DNA from: an uncultured Clostridia bacterium
GTDB taxonomy: Bacteria; Bacillota; Clostridia; Oscillospirales; Ruminococcaceae
Reading direction: 5' to 3'
Assembly (NCBI GenBank): GCA_947589355.1
Contig: CANPZC010000009.1
Location: 25,509-89,508 of the forward strand
Length of the DNA stretch: 64,000 nucleotides
This document shows, in pieces, positions 45,139 to 53,437 of this stretch; the stretch's first letter is position 1; each line of letters starts with the position of its first letter. Made by a program: the position numbers and the translations under genes. The notes under the pieces are model-generated. The model had not been told where the DNA came from. It saw only the letters and a program-made list of their open reading frames with translations, and searched no databases.

Positions 45139-45822
45139 ATGTCTGCAAAGTACAGAATATTTATAATAGAGGACGACAAAGCGCTTGCAAACGCCATGGA
45201 GAAAAGCATATCTTCATGGGGTTATGAGGTTAAAAGCGCTGATGATCTTGTGACGAGCGAGCTGGAGAGCTTCTCGCCGCACCTTGTTATACTTGACATA
45301 ATGCTGCCGCGCCGCAACGGCTATATGCTGTGCGAGGAGATACGCAAAAGCAGCAATGTGCCGATAGTTTTTCTGTCCTCGGCGGCGGAGAACATGAACA
45401 TAATAATGGCTATGCAGTCGGGCGGCGATGATTTTATAGCAAAGCCTGTTGACAGCAATGTTCTTATAACCAAAATACAGGCTATCCTGCGCAGAGCATA
45501 CGATATGAGCCTCTCCCCTGCCCTTGAATACGGCGGTGTTTCGCTGTTTATAAACGACGGCACTGTGGCATACGGCGGCAAGCGCGCTGAGCTTACCAAA
45601 AACGAGTTTCGCATATTGCAGACGCTGATGGAGCACAAGGGGAAGATAGTCAGCCGTGAAACGCTTATGGAGCGGCTGTGGCAGATGGATCACTACGTTG
45701 AGGAAAACACCCTTACCGTGAACGTTGCGCGGCTGAGAAAAAAGCTCTCCGATCTTGGCGTTGACGACTTTATAAAAACGCGCGTTGGCAGCGGATATAT
45801 AATAGGGGGCGCTGAAACATGA
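45139..45822 (+). CDS. OmpR-family response regulator (BceR-like)
   Basis: 227 residues. Receiver domain with IIEDDKALANAM, phospho-acceptor Asp in LVILDIMLPRRNGY and Lys in FIAKPVDSNVL. A winged-helix DNA-binding domain follows (LTKNEFRILQTLMEHKGKIV, NVARLRKKLSDLG, GSGYIIGG). It overlaps the sensor kinase gene by 4 bp. Together with the adjacent ABC genes this is the layout of bacitracin/antimicrobial peptide sensing modules. TGTCAC direct repeats before the ABC operon are its likely target. Confidence 0.92.
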   Translation: MSAKYRIFIIEDDKALANAMEKSISSWGYEVKSADDLVTSELESFSPHLVILDIMLPRRNGYMLCEEIRKSSNVPIVFLSSAAENMNIIMAMQSGGDDFIAKPVDSNVLITKIQAILRRAYDMSLSPALEYGGVSLFINDGTVAYGGKRAELTKNEFRILQTLMEHKGKIVSRETLMERLWQMDHYVEENTLTVNVARLRKKLSDLGVDDFIKTRVGSGYIIGGAET

Positions 45823-46814
45823 CGAAGCTTTTGGCAAATTATCTGCGGCAGTACCGCCTGCTGCTGTGGCTGCTGCTTTTGTTCACCGCGGTATTTTATG
45901 CTGTACTTTCAGCCTACGGCTTGCCTGCGGAGGCGGCTGTGTACTCGGCTTTGCTGTGCTTAGCGGCTGCTGCGGCGGCAATAGTGGTACATTTTATATT
46001 CTTTAAAAAACGGTATGACATACTATCCCGCGCGGCAGAGGATATAAGCTTTATAAACTCACTGCCTGTAGGTACGTTTGAAAATGTATCTCCTACAGAA
46101 GAAAAGTATATTGAAATTATCGAAAAGCTTACAGAGAAAACAAGCGATATGCAAAGCGAAATGCGCAGGCTGCAAACCGACAGCGAGGACTTTTACACGG
46201 CGTGGGCGCACCAGATAAAAACGCCGATAGCCGTTATGAAAATGACTTTGGAGCAGTACGACACAAAGCAGAGCCGCGAACTTTTGATGCAGCTTTTCCG
46301 CATTGAGCAGTACACCGAAATGGCGCTTTACCAAAGCAGGCTGGGCGGCAGCGATCTGAGCATAGAAAAAACGCCGCTTGACGGTGTTATTCGCGCCTGT
46401 GTCAGAAAGTATGCGCCGCAGTTTATTTCAAAGAAGATACGCCTTGTTTACAGCGGCAGTGAAAGCTGTGCTATAACCGACCGCAAGTGGCTGGGTTTTA
46501 TTATAGAGCAGCTGCTTTCAAACGCTGTCAAGTACACCGAAGAAGGCAGTGTTACAGTTACCGCAGAGGGTGAAAAGATAACCATTGAAGATACCGGCAT
46601 AGGCATATCTGCAAGCGACCTGCCGCGCATATTTGAAAAGGGCTACACGGGGCAGGCAGGCAGAGAGGAGGGCAGCAAGGCAACGGGGCTGGGGCTTTAT
46701 CTTGCCAAAAAAGCTGCCGACAAGCTCTCTCACAAGCTGTATGCGCAGTCGCAGCAGGGCAAAGGAAGCATATTTACTATAGACTTGCATACTGATGATA
46801 TGATGTTTGAATAA
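45819..46814 (+). CDS. Intramembrane-sensing histidine kinase (BceS-like)
   Basis: 331 residues. Two membrane helices (about 10-60) separated by only a few residues, so there is no extracellular sensor; such kinases sense through their partner ABC transporter. H-box FYTAWAHQIKTPIAVMK, N-box IIEQLLSNAVKYTEEG, and the ATP lid EDTGIGISASDLPRIF and ATGLGLYLAKKAA are intact. It overlaps the response regulator by 4 bp. The stop codon touches the left end of a small inverted-repeat element. Confidence 0.92.
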   Translation: MTKLLANYLRQYRLLLWLLLLFTAVFYAVLSAYGLPAEAAVYSALLCLAAAAAAIVVHFIFFKKRYDILSRAAEDISFINSLPVGTFENVSPTEEKYIEIIEKLTEKTSDMQSEMRRLQTDSEDFYTAWAHQIKTPIAVMKMTLEQYDTKQSRELLMQLFRIEQYTEMALYQSRLGGSDLSIEKTPLDGVIRACVRKYAPQFISKKIRLVYSGSESCAITDRKWLGFIIEQLLSNAVKYTEEGSVTVTAEGEKITIEDTGIGISASDLPRIFEKGYTGQAGREEGSKATGLGLYLAKKAADKLSHKLYAQSQQGKGSIFTIDLHTDDMMFE

Positions 46815-47063
46815 AGCAGTGGAGAGTCAAGCACAAGTCGCCTCACGCCGATGATTTTTTGTACTGATAACAAACGCAAAGAAAAATAAAAAAAGCCGGT
46901 TAAAAAGTTTTCGCCGTGAGGTGCGCAGCAGTTTTTACAGAGCAGATTTTCGTCAAGACTAGGCGACCGACCGCAGGCATACTGACGTATGGCAAGGGAG
47001 GGCAACGACGTATTGGCGGAAAGATGCCTGTAAAAACCGGCTTGGGTTTGGCTCTCCACTGCT
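46815..47063. mobile_element. MITE-like 249-bp element with terminal inverted repeats
   Basis: The ends AGCAGTGGAGAG (46815-46826) and CTCTCCACTGCT (47052-47063) are perfect 12-bp inverted repeats. The match continues inward imperfectly to about 23 bp (CAAGC.CAAG). Internal inverted repeats include CCTCACG/CGTGAGG (46841-46921 region) and AAGCCGG/CCGGCTT. No open frame. No clear target duplication. The element fills the gap between the BceS-like and BceA-like genes. Confidence 0.6.
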
Positions 47064-47077
47064 CTACCTTACAAAAA

Positions 47078-47132
47078 TGTCACACCATTGTCACCCGAAT
47101 AGATTTTCAGGCGGCTGAAAGTGTGATATAAT
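47078..47132 (+). promoter_or_regulatory. BceR-type direct repeats and promoter of the BceAB-like operon
   Basis: TGTCAC occurs at 47078-47083 and 47089-47094, one helical turn (11 bp) apart, as OmpR-family regulators require. An extended -10 region, GTGTGATATAAT with TATAAT at 47127-47132, follows. The -35 (TTTTCA, 47104-47109) is poor, consistent with activator dependence. Confidence 0.55.
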
Positions 47133-47165
47133 TTTTGTCAGAAAGCAAAATGGGAGGTCATAAAA

Positions 47166-47930
47166 ATGGCGATACTTGAAGTACAGGGCGTTGAAAAAAT
47201 ATACTCGCCGCGGTTTGGCGGCAGTAAGATACGCGCCCTGAACAACGTTAGTTTTACCGTGGAGCAAGGCGAATATGTTGCGGTAATGGGCGAATCGGGC
47301 TCGGGCAAAACAACGCTTTTGAACATTCTTGCGGCTCTTGACAAGCCTACGAGCGGTGAAGTATACCTTGACGGCATACAGCTGACAAAGGTGAAAGAAA
47401 AGGAAATTTCGGCGTTTCGCAGGGATAATCTGGGGTTTGTGTTTCAGGATTTTAATCTCTTGGACACATTCTCGCTGAGGGATAATATCTACCTGCCGCT
47501 GGTGCTTTTGGGGCTTGACCACCGCGAGATGAAAGAAAAACTGTCGCCCATTGCGAAAATGCTCGGGATAAGCGATATTCTTGAAAAATTTCCGTACGAG
47601 GTATCGGGCGGACAAAAACAGCGCGCGGCGGTGGCAAGGGCTATCATAACACAGCCGAAAATACTGCTGGCAGACGAGCCGACAGGTGCGCTGGATTCGC
47701 GCTCGACAGACAGCCTTTTGCACATATTTTCGCTATTAAACGCAAACGGGCAGACGATAGTAATGGTAACGCACTCGGTAAAGGCTGCCAGCCACGCAAA
47801 GCGCGTGCTTTTCATAAAGGACGGCGAGGTGTTCCACCAGCTGTACCGCGGAGAAATGACAAGAGATGAATATTACAGAAAGATCTCAGAGGCGCTTACG
47901 CTGATAATGTCGGGCGGTGAGGATCTATGA
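47166..47930 (+). CDS. BceA-like ABC transporter ATP-binding protein
   Basis: 254 residues of the MacB/LolD-like class. Walker A GESGSGKTTLLNIL, the Q-loop FVFQDFNLLD, the signature EVSGGQKQRAAVARAI, Walker B ILLADEPTGALDS and the switch VTHSVKAAS are present. It overlaps the permease gene by 4 bp. It powers a transporter that removes peptide antibiotics such as bacitracin from their lipid II-cycle targets and signals to the BceS-like kinase. Confidence 0.93.
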   Translation: MAILEVQGVEKIYSPRFGGSKIRALNNVSFTVEQGEYVAVMGESGSGKTTLLNILAALDKPTSGEVYLDGIQLTKVKEKEISAFRRDNLGFVFQDFNLLDTFSLRDNIYLPLVLLGLDHREMKEKLSPIAKMLGISDILEKFPYEVSGGQKQRAAVARAIITQPKILLADEPTGALDSRSTDSLLHIFSLLNANGQTIVMVTHSVKAASHAKRVLFIKDGEVFHQLYRGEMTRDEYYRKISEALTLIMSGGEDL

Positions 47931-49900
47931 ACGGTAAAAATTCCACCAAAAAAGGCTTGTATGCACGCCTCGCCGCCGACAACATACGCAAAAATGCGCA
48001 GCTTTATATTCCCTACCTTATAACCTGCTGCCTTACCGCGGCGATGCTGTACATCATCACATCGCTTTCGCGCAACAAAGGTCTCATAGGTATGCAGGGT
48101 GACTACGCGCTTTTGGAGATACTGAGAGTAGGCAGCATAATAACGCGGATATTCGCATTTATTTTTCTTTTCTACACAAACAGTTTCATATCCAAAAAGC
48201 GCAAGAAAGAATTCGGACTACTGAACATTCTCGGCATGGAAAAACGCCACATTGCAAGGGTTCTGTTTATGGAAACGCTTTACAGCGCGGTGATAAGCCT
48301 TGTATTCGGCTTCGGCTTTGGCATACTGCTTGACAAACTGCTTTTCATGCTGCTTAGAAAAATGCTCGGCGGCAGCGTAAAGCTTGGGTTTTACATCTCG
48401 CGCTACTCGCTTATAGTTACGTCAGTATTTATGCTGATAACATTTCTGCTGATATTTCTCAACTCGCTTCGGCAGATGCACTTTGCACAGCCTGCGGAGC
48501 TTATGCGCGGTTCACAGGTCGGCGAAAAAGAGCCAAAAGCAAAGTGGCTGATGGCTCTTCTGGGTGCGGTGCTGCTCGGCATAGGCTATTACATCTCTAT
48601 AGTCACCAAAAGCCCGTTAAAGGCAATAGAGCTGTTTTTCATAGCGGTGCTGTGCGTTATTATAGGTACGTATCTGCTGTTCACTTCGGGCAGTATTGCG
48701 GTACTTAAAATACTGAAAAGCAAAAAGAGTTATTACTACAAGACGAAGAATTTCACCACCGTTTCGGGGCTTATGTACCGCATGAAGCAAAACGCCGTTG
48801 GCATGGCGAACATCTGCATACTTTCAACAATGGTGCTTGTAATGGTATCTACGACTACTTGCCTTATGGCAGGCATGGAGGACATAATAAAAACGCGCTA
48901 CCCGTTTGATTTTATGGTATCATACGGCACTGCAAAAAGTATAGATGTAGAGAAAATTCTCAAAGAAAACGGCGTTAATGTTACAAGATCGCAGAGCTAC
49001 ACTTCGCTTGAGTTCGCATCTTTCTGCGAGGGCGGCAGTGTATACGCTGAAACTTCTGTACACAGCAGCGCATCTATTGATGATTTTTACGAACTTGAGG
49101 TACTCAGCGCAGAGGAGTATGGCAAACTTGTCGGCGAAGATGTTTCTCTATCAAGCGGCGAAATACTTTTTTACAGCAGCGAAAAGGGGCTGGACTTTGA
49201 AACCCTCGATCTGTGCGGAAAAGAAGTGACAGTAAAGGAGCGGCTGAAAAGCTTCCCGAACGAAAAAACGTACAATATAACACAGAAAATGGGCGTTGTT
49301 GTCAGCGGTGACGACGAGGTGCAAAGGCTGAACGAATATCAGCAAGGTGTTTACGGCGAGAACGCTTCGTTTATACAAAATATCTACAATTTTGACGTTG
49401 AGGGCGGCGGAGATGAGAGCGTGAAACATCTGTTGGAAGTCTGCCTTGCCGGCAGCGGTCGGTACATGATGATAAACGCGAAATACAGCGCGCACGACAG
49501 CTTTATTTCTCTGTACGGCGGACTGTTCTTTCTGGGAACGTTTTTAGGCATACTGTTTGTTATGGAGACGGTGCTGATAATCTACTACAAGCAGATCTCG
49601 GAGGGGTACGACGACAAAAAACGCTTTGAGATAATGCAGAACGTCGGCATGAGCCGCGCCGAGGTAAAGCGTTCAATACACTCGCAGATAGTAAAGGTGT
49701 TCTTTCTGCCGCTGCTTACCGCAGGGCTGCACACGGCGTTTTCGTTCCCTCTTATTCGGCGGCTGATGCTTATGATGAACATGAACAACGCTCCGCTTTT
49801 CGCGCTGTGCCTGCTTGCCTGCTTTTTAGCGTTCGCGGTGCTGTATGCGCTGGTGTACTCGCTGACGGCACGCACGTATTACAAGATAGTCAGCAAATAA
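47927..49900 (+). CDS. BceB-like FtsX-family ABC permease
   Basis: 657 residues. About ten membrane segments in the BceB pattern: four at the N-terminus up to about 265, two around 290-320, a large extracellular domain of about 210 residues (about 330-535) and the remainder at the C-terminus. RKKEFGLLNILGMEKRHIARVL and KRFEIMQNVGMSRAEVKRSI are the paired FtsX coupling regions. It is the sensor and transport subunit for antimicrobial peptides. Confidence 0.9.
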   Translation: MNGKNSTKKGLYARLAADNIRKNAQLYIPYLITCCLTAAMLYIITSLSRNKGLIGMQGDYALLEILRVGSIITRIFAFIFLFYTNSFISKKRKKEFGLLNILGMEKRHIARVLFMETLYSAVISLVFGFGFGILLDKLLFMLLRKMLGGSVKLGFYISRYSLIVTSVFMLITFLLIFLNSLRQMHFAQPAELMRGSQVGEKEPKAKWLMALLGAVLLGIGYYISIVTKSPLKAIELFFIAVLCVIIGTYLLFTSGSIAVLKILKSKKSYYYKTKNFTTVSGLMYRMKQNAVGMANICILSTMVLVMVSTTTCLMAGMEDIIKTRYPFDFMVSYGTAKSIDVEKILKENGVNVTRSQSYTSLEFASFCEGGSVYAETSVHSSASIDDFYELEVLSAEEYGKLVGEDVSLSSGEILFYSSEKGLDFETLDLCGKEVTVKERLKSFPNEKTYNITQKMGVVVSGDDEVQRLNEYQQGVYGENASFIQNIYNFDVEGGGDESVKHLLEVCLAGSGRYMMINAKYSAHDSFISLYGGLFFLGTFLGILFVMETVLIIYYKQISEGYDDKKRFEIMQNVGMSRAEVKRSIHSQIVKVFFLPLLTAGLHTAFSFPLIRRLMLMMNMNNAPLFALCLLACFLAFAVLYALVYSLTARTYYKIVSK

Positions 49901-49907
49901 GCAAATA

Positions 49908-49945
49908 AAAACGACGCGTACTTTTTGGGTACGTGCCGATTTTTA
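49908..49945. terminator. Bidirectional terminator between bceB-like gene and gpmI
   Basis: CGACGCGTAC and GTACGTGCCG pair around a T-rich loop, flanked by AAAA and TTTTTA, so it can serve both convergent genes. Confidence 0.7.
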
Positions 49946-49954
49946 TCTGTATTA

Positions 49955-51478
49955 TTACTTTACAATGCTTTCGCCTGTCATTTCCTCGGGCTGTTTTATG
50001 CCGAGAATTTTCAGAATGGTGGGTGAAAGGTCTGCCAGAACGCCGCCCTCGCGCAGGGTGATATCATCATCAGCTCCTGCAATTATCAGCGGAACGAGGT
50101 TGGTCGTATGCGCTGTGAACGGTGAACCGTCCTCCTCATACATCTTGTCGGCGTTGCCGTGGTCAGCGGTAACTAAAGCCACGCCGCCCATTTTGAGAAT
50201 GGCGTCAACAGTTCTGCCCATGCAGGTGTCTACTGCTTCAACAGCCTTTACGGCGGCTTCAAACACGCCTGTATGACCTACCATATCGCAGTTAGCATAG
50301 TTGAGTATGATAACATCATACTTGCCCGATTCTATCCTCTTTACCACCTCATCGCAGACGGGGTAAGCGCTCATTTCGGGCTGCAAGTCGTATGTAGCAA
50401 CTTTCGGCGAGGGTATAAGCACCCTGTCTTCGTTCTCAAAAGGCGCTTCAACACCGCCGTTAAAGAAGAACGTAACGTGCGCATACTTTTCTGTTTCCGC
50501 GATTCTCAGCTGTGTCATACCGAGCTTTGAAATATACTCGCCCAGCGTATTTGTCAAGCCCTCGGGTCTGAAAGCAATATCAACGTTCGGCATGGTGGCA
50601 TCGTACTGCGTCATGCATACATAGTAAAGCGGAAATCTTCCGTTTCTTCTCTCAAAACCCTTGAAATCATCATCAACAAAAGTACGGGTTATTTCTCTTG
50701 CTCTGTCAGGGCGGAAGTTATAGAAGATAACGCTGTCGTTTGCCTTTACCATACCGCTCTTATTGATAACGGCAGGCACAACAAATTCGTCGGTAACTTC
50801 CGCGGCGTATGAAGCTTTTACCGCCTCTACCGCATCGGCGCACTCAACGCCCTCGCCGTAAACGATAGCCGAATACGCTTTCTCTACTCTCTCCCAGCGG
50901 TTATCTCTGTCCATGGCGTAATATCTGCCCATAACGGTAGCTATTTTGCCCACGCCTATCTCTTTCATCTTGTCTTCCAGCTCTGCAACAAAGTCAGCGC
51001 CGCTGGTCGGGGGCACATCTCTGCCGTCAAGAAAGCAATGAACGTATACCTTTTTAAGTCCCTCTTCCTTTGCGAGCTTCAACAGACCGTAAAGGTGTGT
51101 ATTGTGCGAATGTACGCCGCCGTCGGAAAGCAGACCGAACAGGTGCAGCGCCGAATCATTTTTGCGGCAGTTTGCCACAGCTTTTTTGAAAGCTTCGTTT
51201 TTAAAGAAGTTGCCCTCTTTTATAGACTTGCTTATCCTTGTAAGCTCCTGATAAACTATCCTGCCAGCGCCGATGTTGGTGTGACCTACCTCGGAGTTGC
51301 CCATCTGTCCGTCAGGCAGACCGACATTCATACCGCTCGCGCCTATAAGGGTGTGCGGATATTTTGCCAGAAGTCTGTCAAGGTTGGGCGTTTTTGCGGC
51401 TCTGATAGCGTTGCCGTAGCTTGAATGGTTATAGCCGAAGCCGTCCATTATAATAAGTGCAACTGTTTTTTTAGACAT
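49955..51478 (-). CDS. gpmI: 2,3-bisphosphoglycerate-independent phosphoglycerate mutase
   Basis: About 507 residues. N-terminal metal site IIMDGFGYN, the phosphoserine loop DGQMGNSEVGHTNIGAGR, and the C-terminal metal ligands in VALVTADHGNADKM and PFTAHTTNLVP. It interconverts 3- and 2-phosphoglycerate using Mn2+. The start at 51478 has GAAAGGA 7 nt upstream; the ATG 6 nt earlier is too close to it. It follows tpiA by 35 bp. Confidence 0.96.
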   Translation of the reverse strand: MSKKTVALIIMDGFGYNHSSYGNAIRAAKTPNLDRLLAKYPHTLIGASGMNVGLPDGQMGNSEVGHTNIGAGRIVYQELTRISKSIKEGNFFKNEAFKKAVANCRKNDSALHLFGLLSDGGVHSHNTHLYGLLKLAKEEGLKKVYVHCFLDGRDVPPTSGADFVAELEDKMKEIGVGKIATVMGRYYAMDRDNRWERVEKAYSAIVYGEGVECADAVEAVKASYAAEVTDEFVVPAVINKSGMVKANDSVIFYNFRPDRAREITRTFVDDDFKGFERRNGRFPLYYVCMTQYDATMPNVDIAFRPEGLTNTLGEYISKLGMTQLRIAETEKYAHVTFFFNGGVEAPFENEDRVLIPSPKVATYDLQPEMSAYPVCDEVVKRIESGKYDVIILNYANCDMVGHTGVFEAAVKAVEAVDTCMGRTVDAILKMGGVALVTADHGNADKMYEEDGSPFTAHTTNLVPLIIAGADDDITLREGGVLADLSPTILKILGIKQPEEMTGESIVK

Positions 51479-51513
51479 ATACATTTCCTTTCAGATAAAT
51501 ATTTCTAAGTATT

Positions 51514-52290
51514 TCAGCCGTTTACTGCCGCCTGAACTATAACGTTGAAGTCCTCGGCTTTGAGCGATGCGCCGCCGATAAGACCGCCGTCGATATTCGG
51601 CTTGGCAAGAAGCTCTGCGGCGTTTTTGGCGTTCATAGAGCCGCCGTACTGAATAGTAACCGCCTCTGCGGTAGCCTCGTCATACAGTTTGGCAAGCTGG
51701 GCGCGTATGTAAGCGCATACTTCCTCTGCCTGGTCGGGTGTAGCTGTAAGACCTGTGCCAATAGCCCATACAGGCTCATAAGCAATTACAACGTTCTTTA
51801 TCTGCTCTGCGGTGAGCGACCACAGGTCAAGCTTTATCTGCCGCGCGATAACTTCTTCGGTTATGTTGCACTCGCGCTCCCATTTCAGCTCGCCCACGCA
51901 TACTATCGGTTTAAGACCTGCATTAAGAGCAACTATGGTTCTCTTGTTTACTGTCTCGTCGGTCTCGCCGAAATACTGTCTTCTCTCGCTGTGACCGATA
52001 ACAACGTACTCAACGCCTACCTCAACGAGCATTGCAGCAGATATCTCGCCTGTGTAAGCGCCGCTCTCTGCGAAGTGAACGTTCTCAGCGCCGACCTTTA
52101 CGTTAGAGCCTGCTGTAGCTGCAACAGCCGTTTCAAGGTTTGTAAAAGGCACGCAAGTTATGACCTCAACATTGCCCTCGGCGTTTGCGACCAGCGGCTT
52201 AATAGCCTCTATAAGAGCCTTAGCCTCGGGTCTTGTTTTGTTCATCTTCCAGTTTCCTGCGATGATAGCTTTTCTTACTGACTTCTTCAT
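51514..52290 (-). CDS. tpiA: Triosephosphate isomerase
   Basis: 258 residues. Substrate Lys in IIAGNWKMNKT, catalytic His in VVIGHSERRQYFGE, catalytic Glu in IAYEPVWAIGTG and the C-terminal phosphate loop GLIGGASL. It interconverts dihydroxyacetone phosphate and glyceraldehyde 3-phosphate. AAAGGGAG lies 8 nt before the ATG at 52290. First gene of the tpiA-gpmI operon. Confidence 0.97.
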   Translation of the reverse strand: MKKSVRKAIIAGNWKMNKTRPEAKALIEAIKPLVANAEGNVEVITCVPFTNLETAVAATAGSNVKVGAENVHFAESGAYTGEISAAMLVEVGVEYVVIGHSERRQYFGETDETVNKRTIVALNAGLKPIVCVGELKWERECNITEEVIARQIKLDLWSLTAEQIKNVVIAYEPVWAIGTGLTATPDQAEEVCAYIRAQLAKLYDEATAEAVTIQYGGSMNAKNAAELLAKPNIDGGLIGGASLKAEDFNVIVQAAVNG

Positions 52291-52336
52291 TTTATAAACT
52301 CCCTTTCGGTATAAACTTAAAAATTTTCTACCTATT

Positions 52337-52365
52337 ATTATACAACAGTCCGCAGCCTTTGTCAA
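52337..52365 (-). promoter_or_regulatory. Consensus sigma-A promoter of tpiA-gpmI
   Basis: Minus strand TTGACA (52360-52365), 17-nt spacer, TATAAT (52337-52342). Exact consensus. Confidence 0.85.
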
Positions 52366-52447
52366 TCACTGCGCGGCTGCAAAATGTTCGCGCACTCTGC
52401 CTATCTCACGATCAATATAGTGGTGCATATACTCTTTTTGCTCTCCG

Positions 52448-53347
52448 TTATCTTTTAGCGCCGCAGTTGTTGCAGAACTTGGCGTTGGGGTCAAGCTTGT
52501 TGCCGCAGTTTGCGCAGAATACCGCCTGAACGCTTTCTGCCGCCTCTATAACAGGCTGAACCGCAGGCATTTCTTCGGCTTTAGGCTCTTCGGCAGCAGG
52601 CATTTCCTCTGCTTTAGGCTCTTCCTTCGAGACAGGTCTTTCTTCAATAGTGGCTGCTTCTTCTACCGGCTGTACCGAGGGCATTTCCTCCTTTGCGGGC
52701 TCAGCGGGTTTGGCAAAAACGGTATTGTCAAGCTGCTCGCTTACCGTGGGGAAAACAACGGGAGCGGAAGTTTCCTGCGGCTGGGCAGGTTGGGCGGCAA
52801 CGCCCGATATATCTACCTTTTCTTCTTTTGCAAGCCTTACAAGCACTATAAGAGATGCCAGCATGAGCAGTGCGGAAACAAGTATAGGCAGCGCGTATAT
52901 CAGAAAACCGTACATGGTTCTGAACTTTACGCCGTCAAGGTCGTCAGAGAAGCCTGCCTGCAAGTTGTTTGAGAAAAAGTATGACATATACATAACGGGC
53001 TCGATAAGGCAGGCGGCTGATGCGGCTATTATGAGCCACGCCTCGCCTGCGACTATTTTCTTCTTTTTTGCAGATGTCGCAAACAGCAAAAATGCCGCAA
53101 ACGCTATAACAGCCATGATGAACGCCTTTTCGGTATACATCGTAATTACCGAAACGGAATCTCTTTCCATGGTGAAATAGCCTGCAACGTTTGATAGGAA
53201 CACCTTTTCAACGTCGCTGTCAAACGGCGCGATGTTGTAAATAAACCTTGCAAGATACTCCTGAAACGATGCCGCAAGCGCAACTATCAGCGCTATGATC
53301 GACAATACAAGCGGAGCTCCTCCGCCGCGGGTGAATTTCTTTTTCAT
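52448..53347 (-). CDS. Four-TM protein with C-terminal zinc ribbon
   Basis: 299 residues. Four hydrophobic segments in the first 175 residues (LVLSIIALIVALAASFQEYL is the first), then a Pro/Glu/Ala-rich low-complexity region with repeats of AEEMPAAEEPKAEEMPAV, and a C-terminal zinc ribbon with two CxxC pairs (CANCGNKLDP and CNNCGAKR). Such zinc-ribbon membrane proteins are common in clostridia and are not functionally defined. The ribbon should be cytoplasmic. Monocistronic or loosely linked to the genes on either side. Confidence 0.7.
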   Translation of the reverse strand: MKKKFTRGGGAPLVLSIIALIVALAASFQEYLARFIYNIAPFDSDVEKVFLSNVAGYFTMERDSVSVITMYTEKAFIMAVIAFAAFLLFATSAKKKKIVAGEAWLIIAASAACLIEPVMYMSYFFSNNLQAGFSDDLDGVKFRTMYGFLIYALPILVSALLMLASLIVLVRLAKEEKVDISGVAAQPAQPQETSAPVVFPTVSEQLDNTVFAKPAEPAKEEMPSVQPVEEAATIEERPVSKEEPKAEEMPAAEEPKAEEMPAVQPVIEAAESVQAVFCANCGNKLDPNAKFCNNCGAKR

Positions 53348-53437
53348 TATATTTTCCTCCGATCTGTTTTTACGGCAAAGCCGCTGTTTTACTGTTATGA
53401 TATATCAGGTATAGTGAAATTGCGCTCGAAATATGCG

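Noticed and set aside
46815..47063. Riboswitch or structured ncRNA ahead of the ABC genes
   Set aside because: The structure is explained by terminal inverted repeats of an inserted element, and the promoter of the ABC genes lies downstream of it.
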